A stretch of 64,000 bases of DNA from Streptomyces justiciae (GTDB lineage Bacteria > Actinomycetota > Actinomycetes > Streptomycetales > Streptomycetaceae), in contig NZ_JADDXU010000024.1 in NCBI RefSeq assembly GCF_015163075.1, positions 1 to 64,000 of the forward strand. Reading direction: 5' to 3'. Below are positions 33,865 through 40,516 of the stretch, piece after piece. Both the position numbers and the translations under genes were made by a program. Under the pieces are notes generated by a model. That model saw only the letters and a program-made list of their open reading frames with translations. It had not been told where the DNA came from and searched no databases. Numbering within the stretch: the stretch's first letter is position 1; the number at the start of each line of letters is the position of its first letter.

Positions 33865-34190
33865 GGCAGTCGCGCAGCGGGTGAAGGTACACGGCTGCGG
33901 GCCTGCGCAACGGCCTGTGCGCAGGCGGGGGACCGGGCTCCTGCCGGGGTGCGCAGTCGAAGGGGCGGGCGTGCGCGAGAAAGGGAGTGTGCGCAACAAG
34001 CTGCGCGGTCTTGCGCAGTCGACCCGGACGGAGATCCCTCCGGCGCGCGCATCGATGCAGCCGTGCCGTTGCGCACCCGTCCCGGTTGCGCAGCCCTCAT
34101 CGCGCATCCGGGCTGCGCGATGCTGCGCACGAGGTCTGCGCGATGCTGCGCGGTCAGCTTGCGCAACCACCCGAGCCCACGGCGTGGCGC

Positions 34191-34225
34191 GGTCAGGGCA
34201 TGGTCGGCCTGACCACGCCCTGACC
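34191..34225. repeat. 15-bp inverted repeat with GGTCAGG/GACCA motifs
   Basis: Arms 34191-34205 and 34211-34225 pair with one mismatch around a 5-nt loop. The GTGGTC/GACCAC motif is the same as in the palindrome at 33824, and further GACCAC copies continue to 34237. Confidence 0.8.
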
Positions 34226-34256
34226 ACGGCCGACCACCGGTGATGGTGCTCGAACT

Positions 34257-34299
34257 GTGACCGTGGTCGGCCCGACCTGGTCGATGGTCTGGTCAGGGC
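34257..34299. repeat. Right arm of the 43-bp perfect inverted repeat
   Basis: Exact reverse complement of 33764-33806. It lies 130 bp upstream of the gene for the tandem winged-helix protein, so both divergent transcription units have one arm in their upstream region. Confidence 0.9.
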
Positions 34300-34429
34300 A
34301 GTCGGCTGGGCTGGCGGACATGGATCTCGCCTGCGTTCGTGCCCGGAAGGATCCCGACGACGATCGCGCTGCCGTGGCGGTGCGGCCTCGTTCCGGCCGC
34401 CGTAGGCCCGGTGTGCTCACGGATGCGCC

Positions 34430-35845
34430 ATGACCGGAGGGCGGATCCGTCGCGGTGTGATGGCGACGGATCACTTCACGCAGATCGCCAACGCCTTGTT
34501 CCGGGACCACCGCCTGTCCTTCAAGGCGAAAGGCCTCTTCGGATACATCGCCTCCCACCAGAACGGCTGGGAGATCTCCGTCGCCGGACTGGTGCGCTGC
34601 GGCCCGGACGGCCGGGACGCGGTGCGTACCGGGCTGAAGGAGCTGGAGGCTCATGGCTACCTGGTCCGTGAACGCCTTCGGCGCACCGACGGCACGCTCG
34701 GCGAGGTCGTCTACTGCATCACCGACCGGCCCACGTTCGTGGACGCCCTCATGGCGGACGCGGCCACAGCCCTTCACGCGCCGACGCCACCACCTGGGCG
34801 CGGCAGGGGCCTTGGCGGCCTGGGGGTCCGCCGCGGGGTGATGGCAGGAGATCAGTTCACGCAGGTCGCCAACGGCCTGTTCCGCCACGAGCGGCTGTCG
34901 TTCAAGGCGAAGGGGCTGTTCGGACTGATCAGCACCCATCGTGAGGGCTGGCGGATGAGGGTGACGGACCTGGCCCGCCGCGGTCGCGACGGTGCCCATG
35001 CGGTGGCGAGTGGGCTGGCCGAGCTGGAGCGGTACGGCTTCCTGCGGCGCGAGCGCGACCGCAAGGCGGACGGGACCCTCGGTGCGGCGACGTATGTCAT
35101 CACCGATCTGCCCGCCTGGCAGACCCCCACGTCACGGCCAGAGTCGGGAAATCCAGGACTGGATGACCCGACGTTGGCTCAACCCCCCACTAAGAACACC
35201 ATCGTTAAGAAGACCAACCAGCAGAACACCAGCCCCCTCCCTCCGTGCCCCCGCAGCGGGCGCACGCCGGGCGCCCGGGAAGGGACGGGCCGGCCGGTGA
35301 CGCCGGATGACCCCGGTACCCGGCTGCTGCTGTCGATCGGCTCCACGCACCCTGAACTGCTCCTGCAGGAGAAGGCCCTGTACGACCAGGGCCGGGTGGT
35401 GACCGCGATGCTGGAGGCCGGCTGGAGCGCCGACCAGCTGCGCCACGTGATCACCGGTCGCCCGCTGCCGGGGCGGATACGTACCTCCGTCGACGCGATC
35501 GTCGCCGCCCGCCTGCGCGCTGCCCAGCTCTACCCGCCCCCGACCACCAGCAGCAACACCGACCGGGACGAGACCGCGCAGGCGACGCAGCCCTCAACGC
35601 CGTCCGCCGCCGACCGCACGGTCGAAGAAGCGATCACCTACCGGGCGCTGGTGGAGTGCTCGGGCTGCGGCAGGCCCGGCACCGCACCCGGCGAAGACCT
35701 GTGTCCGGCGTGCCTGAACTGGCCGTCATGCCGCACCTGCCCCGGCCCCACGCCCCGGCGTGCTCACCCCGACGGTGACGGCTGCTGCACGACCTGCACC
35801 ACCGCCCTGACCACGACCGACCTCCTGGAGGAGAGTCCTTCATGA
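34430..35845 (+). CDS. DNA-binding protein with two tandem winged-helix domains (putative replication or transfer initiator)
   Basis: A 471-residue protein. Two homologous modules of about 95 residues, each starting RRGVMA and containing FTQxANxLFR, LSFKAKGLFG, GWxxxV, an LxxxGY/FLRER helix, a DGTLG turn and YxITDxP, occur at about 7-103 and 136-232. They look like the winged-helix fold of RepA_N and phage replisome-organiser proteins. The rest is low-complexity, then a helix LLLQEKALYDQGRVVTAMLEAGWSADQLRHVI and a C-terminal Cys-rich motif (CSGCGRPGTAPGEDLCPACLNWPSCRTCPG). The upstream region is full of palindromes, which it may bind. ATG at 34430, with 34460 as an alternative. Its stop overlaps the next ATG by four bases. 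Confidence 0.75.
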   Translation: MTGGRIRRGVMATDHFTQIANALFRDHRLSFKAKGLFGYIASHQNGWEISVAGLVRCGPDGRDAVRTGLKELEAHGYLVRERLRRTDGTLGEVVYCITDRPTFVDALMADAATALHAPTPPPGRGRGLGGLGVRRGVMAGDQFTQVANGLFRHERLSFKAKGLFGLISTHREGWRMRVTDLARRGRDGAHAVASGLAELERYGFLRRERDRKADGTLGAATYVITDLPAWQTPTSRPESGNPGLDDPTLAQPPTKNTIVKKTNQQNTSPLPPCPRSGRTPGAREGTGRPVTPDDPGTRLLLSIGSTHPELLLQEKALYDQGRVVTAMLEAGWSADQLRHVITGRPLPGRIRTSVDAIVAARLRAAQLYPPPTTSSNTDRDETAQATQPSTPSAADRTVEEAITYRALVECSGCGRPGTAPGEDLCPACLNWPSCRTCPGPTPRRAHPDGDGCCTTCTTALTTTDLLEESPS

Positions 35846-37305
35846 CCGACGCGCCGCGTACACCACGGCCACATGGGCAGCCGTTACCTCCCTTTGCCCG
35901 TAACCCGCGACGGTGGCAGAAGGAACAGTCCCGCGTGCTGCGTATCGGCCCCACCTGCCCGGATGCCGCATGCGCCGGCCTATGCGAGCTCGCACTCGTC
36001 TACGAGCGCACCAGCTGGGGGTGGCTGACCTGGACCGTGCCCGACGACGGCACCCTGCCCGAACACCCGCAGCAGATCGGCGTCCTGACCCCGGATGCCA
36101 CGCTGATGCAGCGGCTGGCCGTGCGCTGGCTGACCCGGCACCCGGCCACCCGCATCGCCCTGACCACCCACAACCCGGCCTCGCTGCGGCTCTCCACATG
36201 GGTCGTGGGAGTCAGCAGCCCCCTGACGGGCCTGTACGCCCTGAACCGCGGCCTGCCCGCCGCCCTCGTGCTGCCGGCGATGCTCCTCGCCCCGCTGCTC
36301 ACCGAACACCTCCCCCACCGGCTCGACGACAGGGCCGGCCAGCATGCTCGCAGCGTCGACGGCGACCCGGCCTGCCGCTACCTGCACCGCCTCGCCGCCC
36401 TGCACACCTGCCTCGTCCAGGCCGCCGCCGACCGCGACGCCTCCTGGGAACGGCGCCGCTCGGCCGAGATCGGCCACCACCTCCTGTGGTACGCCGCCGA
36501 CCTGCTCCAGACGTCAGAAACCAAGGCGGCCTCCGTCCGGCTCATCGACATCGAGCGGCTGATGGTCCAGCTCGCCGACCAAGTCACCCACTCCCTTGAA
36601 CGCGCTGCTGCCGCAGCGGGGTCGGGCCCGCCAGACCACCACCAGCCTCATGGCGGTCCAGGCCCGCTGGGCTTGCTCCCGCCCGGCTTCGCGCCCGCGG
36701 CCCCGACAACTCAAGAACCCTCGCCAGCCACTTCACCGCTGAAGGGACCCCACCCCATGCCCCAGAGCCAGACTGACCGTTCAGCCCGCACCACGGACAC
36801 CTACCTGCTGTTCGCCCATGAGCCGTACTACCCCGACTCCTGCACCCAGGAGGTCAACACCACCGTCGTCGCGGCCGACACCCTGCTCCACCCCCAGGTG
36901 CAACAGCCCGACGGCGCCCGCATCCACAACCGCCTCACCCGCAAACGCACCCCCGGCGAGATCATCCCCCTCTCCACACTCACCCACGAACTGGACGGCG
37001 GCGCCGACTGGCCCCAGGTCGGCGACTGGGAGACGGTCACCACCGACCTCGTCCACCTCGTCCGCACAGGGGAATGCGACGCCCTCAGCCTGGGCCTGCC
37101 CGAGATCGGACGCGCCCTCCTGTGCGCCGGCCCTCACAGCCACGTCCGCGTCTTCAACGCTGCAGCCGGCCAAGCCATCGCCTACGGACCCCAAGAGCGT
37201 GCCGCCGTCCTGGCCGAGATCGACACGTTACTCACAGGCCTCGTTGCGGAGCAGGCATTCTGGCCGGGCGACGGCCTACTACCGCCGATCTTCCACCAGC
37301 CGTAA
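35842..37305 (+). CDS. Hypothetical protein, possibly two fused units
   Basis: A 487-residue protein that I do not recognise. The N-terminal 270 residues contain a Cys motif (CPDAACAGLC), a Trp-rich strand pair, a hydrophobic stretch (LPAALVLPAMLLAPLL near 150) and helices. A disordered Pro/Gly linker (about 270-300) follows. From residue 306 (ATG at 36757, preceded by GAAGGGA) a new compact domain starts MPQSQTDRSARTTDTYLLFA and has no Cys-rich motifs. The downstream part has its own start signal in the same frame, so two separate proteins could also be made. The ATG overlaps the wHTH gene stop by four bases, so this is coupled to it. Confidence 0.65.
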   Translation: MTDAPRTPRPHGQPLPPFARNPRRWQKEQSRVLRIGPTCPDAACAGLCELALVYERTSWGWLTWTVPDDGTLPEHPQQIGVLTPDATLMQRLAVRWLTRHPATRIALTTHNPASLRLSTWVVGVSSPLTGLYALNRGLPAALVLPAMLLAPLLTEHLPHRLDDRAGQHARSVDGDPACRYLHRLAALHTCLVQAAADRDASWERRRSAEIGHHLLWYAADLLQTSETKAASVRLIDIERLMVQLADQVTHSLERAAAAAGSGPPDHHQPHGGPGPLGLLPPGFAPAAPTTQEPSPATSPLKGPHPMPQSQTDRSARTTDTYLLFAHEPYYPDSCTQEVNTTVVAADTLLHPQVQQPDGARIHNRLTRKRTPGEIIPLSTLTHELDGGADWPQVGDWETVTTDLVHLVRTGECDALSLGLPEIGRALLCAGPHSHVRVFNAAAGQAIAYGPQERAAVLAEIDTLLTGLVAEQAFWPGDGLLPPIFHQP

Positions 37306-37617
37306 GATCCAGCACCCCTCGCAGGCAAGGCATAGATCCGAGACCGGCTTGCGCTGTCCTTTCCCGCGGGGACACCCCCGCGTGGGCGGGTAGGCCGCAC
37401 ACGGAGGCAGCTTCCAGTCGGCCACTCCGCGGGAAACCAATGCCCTGCAGACCTCGGGCGGGGTCCTTGAGCGGGATGGGCCTCGGGGCTCGTCGTCCGG
37501 TGAGCACACCAGGGTGCCGGCCGTCCTCGGCCGGGCTGGTGAATGCCCGCCGGGCAAGGCTGTGTCACGCGGCGCGGACCGGCACTGGGAGGGCCCGCGG
37601 GGCAGAGGGTGAGGGGT
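37306..37617. other. Non-coding stretch with a single CRISPR-repeat-like sequence
   Basis: About 310 bp follow the last gene of the conjugation element. On the minus strand, 37356-37395 contains CCCGCCCACGCGGGGGTGTC, which has the short stem and 3-prime GTGTC tail of type I-E repeats in Streptomyces. No second copy was found within about 100 bp either side, so it is not an array. The rest holds no convincing gene. Confidence 0.35.
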
Positions 37618-37779
37618 ATGGACGTTGAGGAGGTCATCGCCGCGGTCCTGTTGCTCGATGTGACCCACCCCAGGGTGCAGGAACTTTATGAGGCGTGGCA
37701 GTACGCCAAGGTCAGCGAGCAACAGCCGTTCGCCGACTCACCCGTGTACGCGGTCATGGTCAAGGGCCTTGAAGCCTGA
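37618..37779 (+). CDS. Small hypothetical acidic protein
   Basis: A 53-residue protein, MDVEEVIAAVLLLDVTHPRV then QELYEAWQYAKVSEQQPFAD, ending in VMVKGLEA. It is acidic, alpha-helical in appearance, without Cys or membrane segment. The ATG has GAGGGGT three bases upstream; a longer in-frame start would add an Arg/Gly-rich piece lacking coding bias. The composition looks real, but no family is recognised. Confidence 0.5.
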   Translation: MDVEEVIAAVLLLDVTHPRVQELYEAWQYAKVSEQQPFADSPVYAVMVKGLEA

Positions 37780-38112
37780 GTCAGACCAAGGGACAGCCAG
37801 GATCCCGGCGTAACGGTGCCCCACGATGACCAGCAGTCTCCGGGGTGGTCCCACCTGGCACAGGTAGGCGGAGGCGTCTTGTGGCGTCCATGTGGTCCAG
37901 ATCGCTGCCGTTCACGCAGGTGGGGCCTTCGTAGTCCAGGTGCGTCGACTGTGTTGGTGACTGCAACGTGACACGTGATGGTGACTGGGGCCCCTTGGCA
38001 GGGGGCCTCGGTGTTCCTCAGCGGCGAGGACCGCTCCTCAATCCTGCTTCGGCATCTGGGAACGCGACTAGCGCGTGTCCGATGGGTTGCGTGACTCGCC
38101 CTCTGGCCAATC
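37780..38112. other. Intergenic stretch upstream of an IS5-type transposase
   Basis: About 330 bp with no credible gene. The GC-skewed start (37800-37900) looks like neither coding strand. The last 60 bases before the transposase may include the left end of the insertion sequence (near GCGTGTCCGATGGGTTGCG), but no matching inverted repeat was identified at the other side. Confidence 0.35.
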
Positions 38113-39006
38113 GTGTCGGTCGACATGGGGCGGGGTGATCTTTCGGATGAGGAATGGGCTCGGCTGGAACCGCATCTGCCCAGGCGTGTGGGCCGAGGTG
38201 GGCGGTGGCAGTGCCACCGTCGTGTGATCAACGGGATTCTGTTCCGACAGCGGACTGGCCTGCCATGGAGGGATCTGCCGTCCCGTTTCGGGAAGTGGAA
38301 GACGGTTCATGACCGTCATCGCAGGTGGTCAGCGGACGGCACCTGGGAGAAGACTCTGCGAGCCGTCCAGGCCGACGCCGATGCCGAGGGCCAGATTGAC
38401 TGGAGCATGGTCAGCGTGGACTCCACCTCATGCCGCGCTCATCAGCACGCGGCAGGTGCGCGCTCCCGTCCGCCAAGAGTTTCTGGCAGACGAAGCGCCC
38501 CCATCCGGCACCGGACCGATGAGGCCCTGGGCCGTTCGAGGGGCGGGCTGACCTGCAAAATCCATCTCGCGGGCGAGGGTGGACGTCGCCCTCTCGCTTT
38601 CGTCATCACTCCTGGCCAGTGGGGCGATGCCCCGCAGTTGATCCCCGGGATGGAACAGATCCGGGTCCCCCCGGCCGGCTGGCGGACGCCCACGTACTCG
38701 GCCCGACCACCTCGGCGGCGACAAAGCCTATTCGTCGCGGCAAAACCGCCGCTCCCTGCGGCGACGCCAGATCAAGCACACCATCGCGGAGCCCAGAGAC
38801 CAGCGTGCCAACCGCCAGCGGCGAGCAGTCAAGGCGGCCGTCCGACCGGGTTCGACAGGGAGATCTACCGACGCCGCAACGAAGTGGAGCGGACGATCAA
38901 CCGACTGAAGTCCTTCCGTGCGCTCGCGACTCGCTATGACAAAAGGGCTTACGTCTTTCACGGGACGGTCACCGGCGCCTCGATCCGACTCTGGCTTCGT
39001 GCGTGA
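38113..39006 (+). mobile_element. IS5-family transposase, internally frameshifted
   Basis: A 297-residue reading frame that starts with GDLSDEEWARLEPHLPRRVGRGGRW and VINGILFRQRTGLPWRDLPSRFGKWKTVHDRHRRWSADGTWE, clearly IS5 (IS427-like). DDE residues: Asp in SMVSVDSTSCRAHQHAAG, and Glu in IYRRRNEVERTINRLKSFRALATRYDK. The middle block (about 38672-38830) is in another frame: the second Asp motif HLGGDKAYSSRQNRR appears only after a frame change. Two compensating shifts, at a C tract near 38669 and near 38820, thus keep the frame open but remove the second catalytic Asp. This copy is probably inactive. Ends were not resolved. Confidence 0.82.
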
Positions 39007-39040
39007 GGCGTGGCCAGGTCGCTGTCGGTTTTTTTGCGGC

Positions 39041-39832
39041 TTATCGCATGACCGGACGGTTGGCGGAGGTGTACTCGTCCGCGACGTTGAAGACGCTGGC
39101 ACAGAGCGGGCATTCCGCACGTCCGAACAGATGGGCAATTCCACCGGCGAGTGCCTCCTGACCTGTGTGAACGGCCATCTCGAACATCCACTTGCCAGTT
39201 CCGGTTAGCTCCTCGGCGGCCACCGGCCGCAGGTCCCTCCGTTCCACATCACCCAGGTTCCAGTCCTGGGTCGCTGAGTACCGCCCGTAGTTGCCGATGG
39301 CGATCCTGACCCCGACGCCACAGTGCGGACACGTCAAGGGATAGAAGTCATCCTCGAAGTCGCCAAGGACCGCCGCCCAGTGGTACTCCTCCTCGACCGC
39401 GAGCATGGCACGCAAGGATACGAGGAAGTCAGCCGGCCGCGACCGCAGGTGCTGACCCAGCACCTCGCGGAACTCCGCAATGGCGCCAGCGCAATCTGCC
39501 AGGAGATCGTCGCAGCCATGGTGGCCTGCGGCACGCTCGAGGATCTCCCCTGCCAGGTGCCGCGCGTTCGCGCTGCGCGGAGCGAGGCGCACCAGGTGCG
39601 GCAGGGCAGCGAAACTGGCCGGGGACACCAGGTCATGCTCGAGAACGAGCCGCCATCCCAATTCCTTCCATGCTGCTGTGTCGTCATCGTGCTCGACCTG
39701 CTTCAAGAGCTTCGGAACACGCCCGACCTCAAACCAGCAGTCATGCGTATCTACCCAGGTGACCACTACGGCATTGAACCTTGCCCAGGTGGTCAGGGGC
39801 GAGTCCGCGTTTGCGGGCGCGTGCCGAAACAT
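39041..39832 (-). CDS. Hypothetical protein with C-terminal zinc ribbon-like motifs
   Basis: A 263-residue cytosolic protein. The N-terminal 150 residues are helical (LPHLVRLAPRSANARHLAGEILERAAGHHGCDDLLADCAGAIAEFREVL). CPHCGVGVRIAIGNYG and CPLCASVFNVADE give a two-half Zn ribbon about 80 residues apart near the C-terminus. I recognise no named family. ATG at 39832 is preceded by GGAAGG; an in-frame start five codons earlier is possible. It is divergent from the small membrane gene at 39886 and lies in a region of insertion-sequence remnants, so it may be accessory cargo. Confidence 0.7.
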   Translation of the reverse strand: MFRHAPANADSPLTTWARFNAVVVTWVDTHDCWFEVGRVPKLLKQVEHDDDTAAWKELGWRLVLEHDLVSPASFAALPHLVRLAPRSANARHLAGEILERAAGHHGCDDLLADCAGAIAEFREVLGQHLRSRPADFLVSLRAMLAVEEEYHWAAVLGDFEDDFYPLTCPHCGVGVRIAIGNYGRYSATQDWNLGDVERRDLRPVAAEELTGTGKWMFEMAVHTGQEALAGGIAHLFGRAECPLCASVFNVADEYTSANRPVMR

Positions 39833-39885
39833 GCGTCCGCCTTCCATGATCGGTCATCTGTACTGGACCGAAACCGAGGGACCCG

Positions 39886-40059
39886 ATGACCACCACTGTC
39901 GCGCTGATCGTCTTCCTGCTCCTGCTTCTCACCCTGCTGCTGGGCGGGGCGTTGTTCTACGTCGTTCACACGCGCCCCCGTCTCGCGGTCCCCCTCACGG
40001 TTGCTATGGCCGGCATGACCCTGCTTGCCACCTGCGTCGTCGGCATCATCGCTCGCTGA
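39886..40059 (+). CDS. Small two-TM membrane protein
   Basis: A 57-residue protein. It has two hydrophobic segments (VALIVFLLLLLTLLLGGALF and VPLTVAMAGMTLLATCVVGI) separated by a short basic turn (VVHTRPRLA), ending in AR. The ATG has GAGGG six bases upstream. No family is recognised. Small double-TM proteins like this occur near conflict genes, but nothing here proves that. Confidence 0.7.
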   Translation: MTTTVALIVFLLLLLTLLLGGALFYVVHTRPRLAVPLTVAMAGMTLLATCVVGIIAR

Positions 40060-40089
40060 GTTCGGCGAACCTGTCACCTCAGCAAGTGC

Positions 40090-40282
40090 GGCCGTTTCGC
40101 CTTCGGCCTGCTCAAGGACGAGTTGGTGGGGTTGCGGGCACGGCGCAAGCACGCTGAGGGCTGGCGGGCGACCGTGACGCCAAGCGGATCCGGTCGAGTT
40201 TCGCGCGCTCACACAGCGCGAGCGTGAACAGGAACGCGTCCGGTTCTACCGGCTCGAGGACGTCCTGGACGGGCTTCGCTAG
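40090..40282 (+). pseudogene. Frameshifted remnant of an unidentified gene
   Basis: Two adjacent frames carry protein-like sequence: LLKDELVGLRARRKHAEGWRATVTP in one and, after a shift near 40185, DPVEFRALTQREREQERVRFYRLEDVLDGLR ending at TAG 40282. Together they look like the tail of a basic helical protein of unknown family. Neither has a convincing start, and the second follows an in-frame stop. I call it a broken gene. Confidence 0.5.
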
Positions 40283-40516
40283 GGGGCCAGGCTCCAGCCG
40301 GGGCGCTGCCGAAGGGGAGCATTGCCGACCGCATGTCGACACTGGTGCATCAGCGAACACGGAGGCGGCCGCAGCATCGGGGCGGATCTTGCGCTGCGCG
40401 GACGCACGGTAACGCGTCGATGTGAGGAACCAGTCCGCACGAGTGGCGGCGCGATTCACCTGGCCGCTGCTCGAGGCGCGGGCCGTTGTCACAGGGGGGC
40501 GCTACTGTCCCGGCGC

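Larger units (their letters stand above)
33260..34170. repeat. Cluster of TGCGCA hexamers (possible iteron or binding-site array)
   Basis: At least 17 copies of the palindromic hexamer TGCGCA lie here, eight inside the VirB8-like gene (33267-33507) and nine in the non-coding part (33903-34165). At this GC content about one per 3 kb would be expected by chance. Several are TTGCGCA or GTGCGCA with irregular spacing. Candidates are an origin, a transfer origin, a cis-acting locus of transfer, or sites for the wHTH protein next door. Confidence 0.6.

Noticed and set aside
37350..37400. A CRISPR array
   Set aside because: Only one repeat-like copy is visible, without spacers, a second repeat or cas genes; recorded as a finding, not as an array.
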